Below, piece after piece: positions 8,239 to 17,197 of a DNA stretch of 64,000 nt. Position numbers and translations under genes: made by a program. Position 1 is the first letter of the stretch. Every line of letters starts with the position of its first letter. The stretch is from Candidatus Hydrogenedentota bacterium (lineage in GTDB: Bacteria; UBA8481; J006): positions 1 to 64,000 of the forward strand of contig RFFU01000084.1 of the NCBI GenBank assembly GCA_003697085.1, read 5' to 3'. The notes under the pieces were generated by a model. The model made no database searches. It was not told the DNA's origin and worked only from the letters and a program-made list of their open reading frames with translations.

Positions 8239-10007
8239 CGCGAATGGAAATTTCGAAGGGGAAGTCGCGCTCGGCCTGGAAGATCGGTGTCCTACTGGGA
8301 GCCGTCGTCCTCATCGCCTCCGGCGCCTGGTGGTTCTTCCGGGTTCCGCCGCGGCCGAAAATTTCGTACTACAACGTCTTGTACTTAACCGCCGACAGTT
8401 TCAACCGCCGGCATTTGGCAATGTACGGGTATCACAGGGTGACAACACCTTATTTGGAAGAATTGGCGAAGTCTTCGGCCGTATTCGACAAGATGATCAA
8501 TCCTTCCGGGTGGACGAATGAAAATTTGGTATCGATCTTTTCTTCTCTTTCGAGCCCGATTCACCACGTGGAAACGAGAATGCGAAACATCGATCCGCGC
8601 TGGATCACTCCTATTGAAATCCTTCGCGAATACGGGTACCGGGCACCGCGTCTCCAGGGATGGCAGGGGGATCAGAATCATTCCGAACTGGGATTCGAAC
8701 CGGTGACTCCGATGCACCCCGCGGAATGGCTCGAACGGTACGGAAATTCAGGCCCCTTCTTTCTCTTTCATCAGTTTCTTCAGCCTCATCTTCCGTACAA
8801 CGGAGACGGCCGCGATACCGCACTTTTTCGCACCTTCTTTTCCGAGAGATTGTTTGCGAATCCGTCTTCCCGCGAACGCATTATGAATTCCGTCTTCCGC
8901 AACTCTATCAACAAAAAAGGGTCAGTTCGCTTTCTTCCGGAAGACGCCGAACCCATACACGCGCTTTACGACGGCGAACTTCTTCTCGTGGACCGAGAGA
9001 TGGGAAGGACAATCGAGACCCTGAAGCGATTAGGGCTTTACGAAAAAACAATTATCATCATCGGCGCGGATCATGGCGAGGAGCAGTTGGAGCACGGCTT
9101 CGTCGGTCACGCTTCAACAAGCAAGGCGGGGCATCTTTACGATGAGATCGTCAATATTCCCTTCTTGATCCATTTTCCTCCTCGGGTTCCCGCAAGATTC
9201 ATTCGCACGCAGGTGCGAGGCATCGATGTTATGCCGACGGTTCTCGATTTGCTTGGAATACCGGTTCCGGAATATCTCGAGGGCCGTTCGCTGATGCCCG
9301 TCATTCGGGGCGAAGAGACGAAAGATCGTACGGCCTTCATTCAAACGTCTCGGGCGGGGTATGGGGAACCGGATCCGAAGAACGTCACGGATCACATTCG
9401 CGCCGTGCGCACGGGAGAGTGGAAACTGATCCACTATTATTTCAAGGAGGATCCAGCGCGTTTCGAACTTTATCACGTTTCGATCGATACGATGGAGCAG
9501 AGAAACGTCATCGATTCCCATCCCGCCGTGGCGAACCGCCTTCGGCAGGAGTTGTTCGAGTGGTTGGAACGTTGTGCGGCGACGAGGCCGCCGGACCCGG
9601 ATCAATATCTTCGAAAGTCTCCCTGGCAGAAGGTTAAGGAGTGGTGGCTTCGGCCTCCGCCGAGAACGGATTTTACGGGGGTCCCCTCCCCGCCCGTCCC
9701 GCTTTCTCCTAAAAACGGTGACGTGATCACCTTTCGGACGGCGGGGGGGAAAGCGATTTTGCGGTGGAGCGGAGAGCCGGATGTTCCGTATGTGATCGAG
9801 TACGAGGTGGGAAAAGGCGACTACCATCTTACGGGAACGATGAAAGTTTTGGGCAATCGAAAGGTGTTCGGGCCGTTCCCTCGAAAATACTGGGATACTT
9901 ATCTGGCGCTCTATTCTCCGTATCGCGCCCGTGTCTCGATCGATAAAGAGCCGCGGGAATGGAGCCCCTGGGTGGAATTCGAGGTGCGACCGGTGGGAGA
10001 ACCCTAG
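8211..10007 (+). CDS. Membrane-anchored sulfatase-fold (alkaline phosphatase superfamily) protein
   Basis: 598 residues from the ATG at 8211, which has GGAGG four bases upstream and overlaps the previous gene by 28 bases; an ATG at 8244 is the alternative. One transmembrane anchor lies at about residues 23-42, so the enzyme faces the periplasm. The sulfatase core follows: NVLYLTADS with the metal-binding Asp near 62, and a GADHGEEQLEHG block with the second metal-site Asp-His near 286. At the usual nucleophile position (C/S-x-P-x-R, or T-x-P-S-H in phosphoglycerol-transferase-like members) it has WTNENLVS: the Thr is kept but the Pro and Arg/His are lost. The last 120 residues look like a fibronectin-type beta-sandwich. 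The family hydrolyses or transfers sulfate or phosphate esters. Confidence 0.85.
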   Translation: MGEIEDEEVTRMEISKGKSRSAWKIGVLLGAVVLIASGAWWFFRVPPRPKISYYNVLYLTADSFNRRHLAMYGYHRVTTPYLEELAKSSAVFDKMINPSGWTNENLVSIFSSLSSPIHHVETRMRNIDPRWITPIEILREYGYRAPRLQGWQGDQNHSELGFEPVTPMHPAEWLERYGNSGPFFLFHQFLQPHLPYNGDGRDTALFRTFFSERLFANPSSRERIMNSVFRNSINKKGSVRFLPEDAEPIHALYDGELLLVDREMGRTIETLKRLGLYEKTIIIIGADHGEEQLEHGFVGHASTSKAGHLYDEIVNIPFLIHFPPRVPARFIRTQVRGIDVMPTVLDLLGIPVPEYLEGRSLMPVIRGEETKDRTAFIQTSRAGYGEPDPKNVTDHIRAVRTGEWKLIHYYFKEDPARFELYHVSIDTMEQRNVIDSHPAVANRLRQELFEWLERCAATRPPDPDQYLRKSPWQKVKEWWLRPPPRTDFTGVPSPPVPLSPKNGDVITFRTAGGKAILRWSGEPDVPYVIEYEVGKGDYHLTGTMKVLGNRKVFGPFPRKYWDTYLALYSPYRARVSIDKEPREWSPWVEFEVRPVGEP

Positions 10008-12209
10008 TTGAAGGAAGAAACCGCGAGGGGGAAAAGCCGGCGCGGAGAGGAAGTGGATCGGGCTGGCCGGTGGGGGCGTGTCATCCGAGGGTTCTTTCCG
10101 CCGGCCGGGTGGACGCTTCTGATCTTCTGCACGCTTCCCTTCGGCTCCCGGCTTGTCCGAAGCGCGGCGACGCTGCTCAACGAATGGTTCGAGATCGATT
10201 ACGGGTACGATCTTCTCGGTTGGATCGCGGCTGCGATCGTGGGAGTCGCTTTGGTTCTCATCGGCGCTCGATTTCTTGGAAACCCGATCCTTCGTCGTCC
10301 GACACGGGTCCTTCCGTTTCTTCTTATTTCGAGCGTCTATGCGGTGCTGCTTTCCGAGATGGAGATCGCCGCGGAAAAGATACACTTCATCGAGTATGGA
10401 GTTCTCGCGTATCTCTTCGTGCGGGCCTGGAAGCGGGTGACTCCTTCGGCTGCCCTCTGGCCGCTGACCTTCTTCTCCGTGGTTCTCGTCGGAACGCTCG
10501 ATGAGTTCATTCAGTACCTCCATCCGGAACGGACCGGCGAGTTCGTGGATATCTGCTGGAACGTCATCGCGGGAACCTTGCCTCTGGGAATGCTGCGCCT
10601 CTCCGAGGACGAAAGCCGTGGAACGCCCTCGCGATTCGATGTTCGAAGAATGCGCCTCATCGGCCTCTTCTCGTGGTTTGTTGCCGGGATATTCCTCTTT
10701 ACGGCGATCGAGTATGGAATAGAGATTCGGGATCCCCGGGGGTATCGATTTCATACGCGCCTTCCTTCTCCCGCGGCCCTCCACGAGGAGGATGAAAGGC
10801 TCTTCAAAAACGCCGCGCCCGGTCTGCGCCGGGAAAACGCTTTTACGTACTCCTCCTTTCTTGCGGCGCATCCCGAGAAGAAGGAACCGTTTCTAAATGA
10901 GTTCCGCGTGCACCTCTTTCGCCGAAACCGATACGTCGCGTATTACGGTCACTACTCCTTGAGAAGGTCGCTTCACGGGGGAGCCGCATTCGATTCGGCT
11001 TGGCGGAGGATCGAGAACGATGCCGTGCGCGATGCCGTCAGGATCTATGCGGCGTATCTTCATCGAAAAGAACTCCAGATTCGATACGGCCCTCTCGCTC
11101 TCTCCCGGTCGTTCCGCCGCGATCTGAAGGAATTCCTCGGAGGAAGCGATATTTGGGAGAAGGAAGTCTGGAAACCATACAGGCGTGAGCAACTTCGCAA
11201 GGCGAAGACGGAAGAGAAATCGGAAACGGAGATTATGAAAAATTTGTGGATTGCCGAGCGGGAGGAGGAGATTCTTCGCAATTGGTTCGGAAGGACTCTG
11301 GCGGCTTCGGGGTTGGGCTGGCCGGACGCATTCAGGGATCGAGTCTTTCGGAAGGTGGCGGGGCGATTCGGAGTGGAGGAGTACTCAAGCGCCGTCGCCA
11401 AGAGAATCTGCACGTCCTGGACGAAGCCGGTCGTGACGGTGATCTATTTCTCGAGCGGCTTTCTGATTCTTTTCGGGGCTCCCTTTTTCGTGGGAAAGAC
11501 CCGCCGGGGAAACATCGGGCGAGGCGTCCTGCTACTTCTTCTTGTCGGGACCGGTGTTGCGGCTCCGGGCAGGCTCTTTGGAGGCCCACAGCATCCCGCG
11601 GTGAGTGAGATTCGCGGGACCAAGGTTCTGGCTTTGAACAAAGAGCAAAACCGGGGTGTATTGTTGCTTCAGGGAAATGCCGCAGGAACCCGTGGCGTTC
11701 GTGGAGGTGAGGTCTCCGTCGAGTGGAGGCCGGAGAGACAGAGTTTGGTGTTCGAGATGAAAGCCCTCGATACCCGAATCATCGCGACGCCGGTGCCTCG
11801 CGACGGTGAGGTCTGGCGCGGAGACGCCTTCGAGATCTTTCTCGATACCGAATGCCGCGGGCGGCGGTATGTCGAGATCGAGGTCTCGCCTGGAGAAACG
11901 ATTGCGGATGCCATGGTTTCCTTCGGTGAAGCGATTCGTTTCGACTCGGAGTGGAATCTACCCGAGGCAAGCGTCGAAACGAACCGTGACTCCGATACCT
12001 GGCGCGCTCGGCTCGAGATTCCGCTGTCGAGGCTTGAAGGGGGACGCCGGATGATTGCGAGAAAAGAGTGGTGGATACGAATGAATCTGGGAAGGGTGGA
12101 TTCACGAAAGAAGGGGGGCGGGAACTATTCCTATTATGCCTGGTGCCGTACGGGAGGTTATTTTCATAAACCAAACCGTTGGGGGATTCTCGTTCTGGGA
12201 GAGGACTGA
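10008..12209 (+). CDS. VanZ-like membrane protein fused to a CBM9-like domain
   Basis: 733 residues starting at a TTG directly after the sulfatase stop, with GGGAG eight bases upstream (GTG at 10053 is the alternative). Residues about 25-205 are a four-helix VanZ-like domain with the family's EKIHFIEYGVLAY and GTLDEFIQYLHPERT motifs and FVDICWNVIAG. A charged helical region (about 240-470) follows, then two hydrophobic segments near 478-497 and 506-520. The last 190 residues match the CBM9-like sugar-binding/DOMON-type fold (GEVWRGDAFEIFLD, then a W-E-I-P-L type strand and WGILVL at the end). It is uninterrupted, so this is a true fusion. It ends the operon and probably acts at the cell surface or periplasm on glycans. 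Confidence 0.8.
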   Translation: MKEETARGKSRRGEEVDRAGRWGRVIRGFFPPAGWTLLIFCTLPFGSRLVRSAATLLNEWFEIDYGYDLLGWIAAAIVGVALVLIGARFLGNPILRRPTRVLPFLLISSVYAVLLSEMEIAAEKIHFIEYGVLAYLFVRAWKRVTPSAALWPLTFFSVVLVGTLDEFIQYLHPERTGEFVDICWNVIAGTLPLGMLRLSEDESRGTPSRFDVRRMRLIGLFSWFVAGIFLFTAIEYGIEIRDPRGYRFHTRLPSPAALHEEDERLFKNAAPGLRRENAFTYSSFLAAHPEKKEPFLNEFRVHLFRRNRYVAYYGHYSLRRSLHGGAAFDSAWRRIENDAVRDAVRIYAAYLHRKELQIRYGPLALSRSFRRDLKEFLGGSDIWEKEVWKPYRREQLRKAKTEEKSETEIMKNLWIAEREEEILRNWFGRTLAASGLGWPDAFRDRVFRKVAGRFGVEEYSSAVAKRICTSWTKPVVTVIYFSSGFLILFGAPFFVGKTRRGNIGRGVLLLLLVGTGVAAPGRLFGGPQHPAVSEIRGTKVLALNKEQNRGVLLLQGNAAGTRGVRGGEVSVEWRPERQSLVFEMKALDTRIIATPVPRDGEVWRGDAFEIFLDTECRGRRYVEIEVSPGETIADAMVSFGEAIRFDSEWNLPEASVETNRDSDTWRARLEIPLSRLEGGRRMIARKEWWIRMNLGRVDSRKKGGGNYSYYAWCRTGGYFHKPNRWGILVLGED

Positions 12210-12913
12210 CTCGGCGGATTCGAATCGCGCCTCGGACAACCAGGGGGAACGAAAGCGGGGGAAGGTGTGGGGGAAAGAGCAAGAGCGGGGAAAAGGAACG
12301 GCGGACGGAATCGGAAGCGGACGGGAAGAGAATGGAGAGAGAATAAGAGAATAGTCGAGAGAAACTCGGGGGTTTAACGGCTTAAACGGAGAAGGGGCAG
12401 CGCTGGGCCGCCCCTTCCGAACCGTGTGTTCCGGGCTTATCAGCCCGTCCGGTCGCTCAGTTAAGTTTTCTCGTTTAAAGTATAGACCGTGCAGGTTCAG
12501 AAAATCAATAGAAGTGTACAAAAAAGTACACAAAAAAAATTGAGGGTCTTCCGACTGGTCCATTCTTACGTTTTGCCGTCTCCGGTGTCCCTACCTTTCC
12601 CTATCCAACCCCTTTTTGAAAAACCGATGATAATCTCAGCGAAAAAAGTTTGGAACTTGTGTCATTTCTGGGGACGACGATCTCCAAAGCGACCTAATTG
12701 ATCCGGTTGGTGATATCGGATGCCGATCAGGCATCGGCGTGGAGCGGCCGGGCCGTCGATGAGAGCGAATTGTCAGGAACGAAAGGTTTTTGCACACTTC
12801 CCCGTTTCCATACTGCTGATTTGGAGAAGATTCTTTCCGGCTGGTGCTTCGTGAGGTCTCGAATTTCGATACGCCCGGGCTCTCCTGCTTCTTTCCGAAC
12901 AATTTCTTCGTGG
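12210..12913. other. Long intergenic region between convergent genes
   Basis: About 700 bases without a supported gene. The left part (12240-12360) is strongly purine-rich. A cluster of three hairpins lies at 12372-12447 (annotated separately). At 12514-12531 is a perfect inverted repeat, GTGTAC-AAAAAA-GTACAC, followed by eight A residues. At 12719-12735 is GATGCC-GATCA-GGCATC. Small frames here (12636-12902 minus, 12698-12922 plus) lack ribosome sites and protein-like composition. Transcripts from both flanking genes should end here. Confidence 0.4.
12372..12447. other. Cluster of three adjacent hairpins
   Basis: Three perfect inverted repeats lie side by side: GTTTAA-CGGC-TTAAAC (12372-12387), GAAGGGGC with GCCCCTTC (12391-12398 and 12410-12417), and CGGGCT-TATC-AGCCCG (12432-12447). 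None has a T-run, so they are not standard intrinsic terminators. On the minus strand the right part reads GAGCGACCGGACGGGC and then TGATAAGCCC..CACACGGTTC, reminiscent of group II intron domain V, but with no intron-encoded protein and imperfect pairing. It may be a bidirectional terminator, a mobile-element end or a structured RNA. Confidence 0.45.
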
Positions 12914-14128
12914 TCAGTCTAGGTCTCTTCGAGGAGAATCGAGGCTAAGAGACGAACAGGGGCGGGGTGAGGTCGAGACGGGGGGGGCTATCGTCCTGCA
13001 TTTCCGGCGCGAACTTTCTTTTCCATAAAGAAGATTTTCAACGAAGGCCACAAGCTTCTCTGCGGCCTTTTCGAGCGAGTAGTTCTGAAGGACGCGGTTT
13101 CTTGCGTTGCGCCCCATCGATCTTCGTTGTTCAGGAGAATTCAAAAGGTATTTTAAACGTTCGTACCATTCTTCTTTATCGGTGGCGTGATATCCTGTAA
13201 TTCCGTCTTCAACGATTTCAGCGGATATTTCGAGCGGAGTAACGACCGGAACGATTTCCATCGCCATATAAACCAAGGCTTTATATCCCCCTTTTCCTCG
13301 TTCCCAGTCGGAGGCTTTTAAGGGCATCAATCCGATATCCATTCTGGTGAGAGAATCCTTTTCCGCAGAGAGAGACCACGGAACGAGCCGAATCCGTCGA
13401 TGTTCGAACGGTTTATGTGTCGCGCCAACGAGAAGGAGTTCCGCGTCGGGGAATTCGTCGAGGAGACGCCGGAGCGGTTCTACAATCAACGAAAGGTAGA
13501 TCTCGGTTGAGGGACTGCCGAGCCAGCCGAGGCATTGTCCAGAAGGCTTGTCGGCGCGCGGGGTGTAATAACGACAATCGACGGGCCCTGTGATCTTGAG
13601 GATGTTTTCGTTGAACGGGAGAACATGTCGTCTGTTGAAATTGTTTTCGAGTATGACACCGTCGGCCAGACTGGTACAGAGGCGAAAGCGGCGCGCCGCC
13701 CCGGGAAATTTCGGAAGAAAGATTGCATCATCGAAGTCGAAAAGGAGGAGAGCTGAACGGTCTTTGATTTTTCTCAAAAGCCAAGAAGGCAAAAGAACTT
13801 TTTGAACGATGACGACTTCATCCTTTCGAACCGTCAGCAATAAACGAAGGCGATTATACCAGTGAAAGAGTGGGAACGTTTTTTGGAGAAGAACGAGAAG
13901 CAGGCGACGGATTGGAGAGGAACACGTTGCAATGATGCAGTCCCAATAGGGTTGATCAACCAAAGTTCGCACGGAATGTCCCAAGGATCGGAGTACGGGG
14001 ACATATTGATACGCGCGTGTTCGGCTCGATGCGAGACGGGAATCCCCTCGTGTATAGAAAAAGAATTGAAGCGGTCCCGGTACCTTTCGAGAAGGGGCGG
14101 GGGTTGCAGGAACGGTGTGTGTGCCCAT
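12914..14128 (-). CDS. Glycosyltransferase family 4-like protein
   Basis: 404 residues. The core resembles GT-B glycosyltransferases: an N-terminal domain with a FDFDDAIFLP segment, then a C-terminal Rossmann domain with LGWLGSPSTEIYLSLI (nucleotide-sugar site), ELLLVGAT, and GLMPLKASDWERGKGGYKAL, the equivalent of the E-x-x-x-x-x-x-x-E region, followed by EDGITGYHATDKEEW and the usual last helices. It would transfer a sugar from a nucleotide donor during glycan or lipopolysaccharide assembly. The last 35 residues are a Ser/Pro/Arg-rich tail with no fold. No clear ribosome site precedes the start. It faces the VanZ fusion gene tail to tail. Confidence 0.85.
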   Translation of the reverse strand: MGTHTVPATPAPSRKVPGPLQFFFYTRGDSRLASSRTRAYQYVPVLRSLGHSVRTLVDQPYWDCIIATCSSPIRRLLLVLLQKTFPLFHWYNRLRLLLTVRKDEVVIVQKVLLPSWLLRKIKDRSALLLFDFDDAIFLPKFPGAARRFRLCTSLADGVILENNFNRRHVLPFNENILKITGPVDCRYYTPRADKPSGQCLGWLGSPSTEIYLSLIVEPLRRLLDEFPDAELLLVGATHKPFEHRRIRLVPWSLSAEKDSLTRMDIGLMPLKASDWERGKGGYKALVYMAMEIVPVVTPLEISAEIVEDGITGYHATDKEEWYERLKYLLNSPEQRRSMGRNARNRVLQNYSLEKAAEKLVAFVENLLYGKESSRRKCRTIAPPVSTSPRPCSSLSLDSPRRDLD

Positions 14129-14490
14129 AAAGTCACTTTAACAGACCGAAACCAATCGACAAGACCCCTGCCCTCCAGTTTCGGCGAGCGAGTGGACTCT
14201 GTGGCGAAGGGCGTTGTGAGGTTAAACCGCGCGAGAAAGGCCCTTTTTCGGGACGTAACGGGCCTTCCACCCGGCGGACACAAACCCGAAGGCCCCCTGC
14301 CTGGAAACACAGTCCCGCAGAAGGTTCCTCGCTTCATTCCATGGTCGCAAGGACCATATGATGTTTTTCTGTCAAGGGAGTTCTTGCGGTTTTCAATGAA
14401 GTCAACGGGCTTTCAGCCGTGGCCGCGGTCTAAAGTCTATTTTCCTCCGTGATTTTCTCGTGATACCATGGCGCTGTCGTGAGATACGAA
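14129..14490. other. Intergenic region between divergent glycan genes
   Basis: About 360 bases between the minus-strand glycosyltransferase and the plus-strand aminotransferase. No supported gene. Two inverted repeats are visible: GGGCCTTC/GAAGGCCC (14260-14267 and 14288-14295) and ATGGTC-GCAAG-GACCAT (14341-14357). Promoters for both genes are expected here, but I found no convincing pair. Confidence 0.35.
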
Positions 14491-15624
14491 ATGATACCGG
14501 TGTTTCGACCATCCGTCGGTGAGGAGGAAATCGAGGCTGTTGCAGAGGTTCTTCGAAGCGGCTGGCTCGGAAGCGGCCCGAAAACCGAGGCGTTCGAGGA
14601 AGCCTTCGCTCGTTTTATCGGCGTCAAACACGCCGTTGCGGTGAACTCCGCCACCGCCGCCCTCCATCTTGCCCTCAAGACGGCCGAAGTGGAAGGGGGG
14701 GAGGTTATTACCACTCCGATGACCTTCATTTCGACGAACCACGCAATCCTGTACAACAATGCCACGCCGGTCTTTTGTGATATCGAACCGGAGACTCTCA
14801 ATATTGATGTCTCAAAAGTAGAATCACTCATCAATGACCGAACGCGTGCCATTCTGGTCGTGCATTTTGGGGGTTATGCCGTGGACATGGAGCCTCTTTT
14901 GGCTCTCGCTCAACGATACAAACTCAAGGTTATCGAAGATGCGGCGCACGGGTGTGGCGGTGAATATCGCTCTCGAAGGTTGGGCTCGATAGGAAATTTT
15001 GGATGCTTCAGCTTTCACGCCGTGAAGAATTTGAGTTGCGGTGACGGAGGGATGATTACGACAAACGACGCGAATGCGGCTCGTCGATTGAGAAGTCTGC
15101 GATGGATGGGTATTTCGCGCGACACCTGGGGACGTTCTCAAAACACCCGATATAACTGGGAATATCGTGTTGAAGAACTCGGTTTCAAATATCAGATGAA
15201 CGATATCGCGGCCGCGATCGGCTTGGTCCAACTCTCCCGGCTGCAAGAAAAGAATAGGCGTCGAGAAGAGATTACCCGTCTATTTTCCGAACGACTGCAG
15301 GGTATAGAGGAACTCGGCCTCCCTGTCCGGAAGGACTATATGACCCGCCCGGCCTACCACAATTATGTAATACGTACGAAACGTCGCGATGAACTTTCAG
15401 AGTTTCTGAAGGGAAAAGGAATTGCGACAAGTGTTCATTATTTTCCGAATAACCTTTATCCAATATACAGACACTTCGAGGCTCCCACCCCTGTCTGTCA
15501 CAGGATATGGAAAACGTTGTTAACGATACCGCTTTTTCCCGATCTGAAAGACTCGGAAGTCGACTACATTGTGTCTTCTATTCACGATTTTTTTATTCGG
15601 GCTCGTCGGAATTCTTCCGGATAA
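14491..15624 (+). CDS. DegT/DnrJ/EryC1-type sugar aminotransferase
   Basis: 377 residues of the PLP-dependent sugar aminotransferase family, which transaminates 3- or 4-keto nucleotide sugars. The family-typical start IPVFRPSVGEEE, GSGPKTEAFEEAF and the HAVAVNSATAALHLAL phosphate-binding region are present. The EDAAHGCGGEY block gives the cofactor Asp, and the PLP lysine lies in FSFHAVKNLSCGDGGM. The C-terminal HYFPNNLYPIYRHF segment is also typical. I prefer the ATG at 14491, which fits the family start; a GTG four codons earlier is possible, and neither has a strong ribosome site. It would make an amino-deoxy sugar for the surface glycan made by this locus. Confidence 0.92.
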   Translation: MIPVFRPSVGEEEIEAVAEVLRSGWLGSGPKTEAFEEAFARFIGVKHAVAVNSATAALHLALKTAEVEGGEVITTPMTFISTNHAILYNNATPVFCDIEPETLNIDVSKVESLINDRTRAILVVHFGGYAVDMEPLLALAQRYKLKVIEDAAHGCGGEYRSRRLGSIGNFGCFSFHAVKNLSCGDGGMITTNDANAARRLRSLRWMGISRDTWGRSQNTRYNWEYRVEELGFKYQMNDIAAAIGLVQLSRLQEKNRRREEITRLFSERLQGIEELGLPVRKDYMTRPAYHNYVIRTKRRDELSEFLKGKGIATSVHYFPNNLYPIYRHFEAPTPVCHRIWKTLLTIPLFPDLKDSEVDYIVSSIHDFFIRARRNSSG

Positions 15625-15974
15625 GTCCGCGGCGGAGGAAGCGGGGACCTGAAAGAATCATGGAAGACACCGAACATTGCGGAAAACGGAGAAATCATCG
15701 AAGACACGGAGAAACAGGGAAGAGTGGAGAAGAAGAAAACGAGGGAAGGGAAAGTTTAAGGGGGGAGACGCTGGGGCTCTTACCGACTCAAGGGGGATTC
15801 CAGGCGGAACGACACGTCCCCCGTGATTAGGAGGAGGACGAAGCCCGGCGAAAAATCTCAGGAAGGCTGCCTTCCCTCGTCGCGCCGGGGAAGGCGCCGG
15901 GGCGGAAGGGGGGATTCCACTCGGTGGGCCATACCACAGGGGATTCCTCGATACGCTTCAGACGGGCGGGAAGG
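15625..15974. other. Intergenic region between convergent genes, with a partial repeat arm
   Basis: 350 bases without a supported gene, strongly purine-rich on the plus strand up to 15760. The stretch around 15700-15735 (GAAGACACGGAGAAACAGGG and onward) resembles the left arm of the inverted-repeat elements at 19574-19779 and 53375-53578, but I find no matching right arm. Small plus-strand frames here are low-complexity Gly/Arg/Glu and not protein-like. Confidence 0.35.
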
Positions 15975-16988
15975 TTATGTGGTATTCCTTCTGCTGATTA
16001 CGGATACGCGGGAGGAAAGGGGCAGAAAGAGGTTGAGCTGATCGAGAAGGGGACCGAAGCGGGATTTCGCCAAACGAATCACGATCCGGTCGAGGAAAGT
16101 CGCGCATTGCGCCGCCTTTTTTCTTTCGACCGCTCTGATGAAATCGAAAAGGCCTGGTTGGCGGAAAAGCCCTTCCACACGGAATCCGACTTTCAGCATC
16201 GTTCGTAGATCCCAGGAAGTAAAATGCGAAAAATGCCTCGGTAAATCCACGTAAACCGCATACGGACCAAAGAGCACGGCGTCGAGGGAGTCGGCGGCGA
16301 TGGTTGAGAAAAGAAACTGCCCTCCCGGTTTCAATATTCGATGAATCTGACGGATCATCCCGAACGGATCAAAGAGGTGTTCCAGAACCATCGACATGAT
16401 TACCGAATCGAAACGGCCGGTTTCCAGCGACGGCAACGCCGCTTCGGCCGTTGTTTCGATTATCGAAAAGCCCAAGCGGCGGGCATTCCTCGCCGCGGCC
16501 GCGACCGGTTCGATTCCGACGAGATCTGTCCATCCTAATAAGTGAAGTTCCGAAAGTCTTGCTCCGCTTCCGCAACCAATTTCCAAAAGTGTCCCATTGG
16601 GGACATAGTCCGGGATCAAACGAACGGCCGCTTTCCATCGGCGGTAAAAATCGAAGAGCGGGGAGGATTTCCACCCAAGTCGAGATTTATTAGACAAGTG
16701 GGAATAGCCCTTTTTTCGCTTCAAATAATCTCTGAAAACAGGGGAGAAAGAGATCTGATCGTTCGCGTTATCATCGGACCTATGGGGAGCGTACGTCTCC
16801 GGATACAATCGTGACAGTTCTTCCGTAACGGGCCGGGGATTTTGAAAACAAAAACCACATTTTCGACACTTGAATACGGAGAATTCGCCGGGAAGGTTAC
16901 AGAGAAAGTCCCGGCTTTTCATAATCGTATCTCCGTCCTTCCCACCGCAGCGAGGGCAAGGTACGGGTTGGCACTTGATCATCTCCAT
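15975..16988 (-). CDS. Class I SAM-dependent methyltransferase with N-terminal zinc ribbon
   Basis: 337 residues from the ATG at 16988 (a GTG at 17006 and an ATG at 16982 are alternatives; none has a strong ribosome site). An N-terminal zinc ribbon is formed by CPRCGG and CRKCGFCFQNPRP. The methyltransferase domain has motif I LLEIGCGSGARL, an acidic GIEP, and SMVLEHLFDPFGMIRQIHRILKPGGQF. This architecture is common in O-antigen and capsule clusters, where such proteins methylate sugars, though some act on other metabolites. Its position between the aminotransferase and further glycosyltransferases supports a role in glycan modification. Confidence 0.9.
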   Translation of the reverse strand: MEMIKCQPVPCPRCGGKDGDTIMKSRDFLCNLPGEFSVFKCRKCGFCFQNPRPVTEELSRLYPETYAPHRSDDNANDQISFSPVFRDYLKRKKGYSHLSNKSRLGWKSSPLFDFYRRWKAAVRLIPDYVPNGTLLEIGCGSGARLSELHLLGWTDLVGIEPVAAAARNARRLGFSIIETTAEAALPSLETGRFDSVIMSMVLEHLFDPFGMIRQIHRILKPGGQFLFSTIAADSLDAVLFGPYAVYVDLPRHFSHFTSWDLRTMLKVGFRVEGLFRQPGLFDFIRAVERKKAAQCATFLDRIVIRLAKSRFGPLLDQLNLFLPLSSRVSVISRRNTT

Positions 16989-17137
16989 TGATAGAGAGTT
17001 TAGCACACGGAGGCATGGACACGAAGCGCAGAACGTAACGCTATGATCTCATTCTCGAGAGAAAAAAAACATCGAGAGGGATAAAGACGGCGGCAAAAGC
17101 GAAGAAGCGGGGACGGAAAAAACCCGCCGGGAAAAAG

Positions 17138-17165
17138 TGTTGCGAGTCTTGGTGGAGGGTATAAT
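17138..17165 (+). promoter_or_regulatory. Possible sigma70-type promoter for the radical SAM gene
   Basis: A perfect TATAAT at 17160-17165. The -35 is weak (GTGTTG at 17138-17143, 16-base spacer; TTGCGA overlaps it at a spacing that is too short). Transcription would start near 17172, about 60 bases before the radical SAM start. Confidence 0.4.
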
Positions 17166-17197
17166 AGGGTGAAATGAAAAGAGAAGGGGAAGGCGGT

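Noticed and set aside
12391..12470. Group II intron domain V/VI on the minus strand
   Set aside because: The lower stem does not pair properly, the element is about 40 rather than 34 nt, there is no GNRA loop and no intron-encoded protein; kept only as a hairpin cluster.
15660..15960. Gly/Arg-rich plus-strand ORFs
   Set aside because: Low-complexity frames in a purine-rich intergenic tract, unlike any family.
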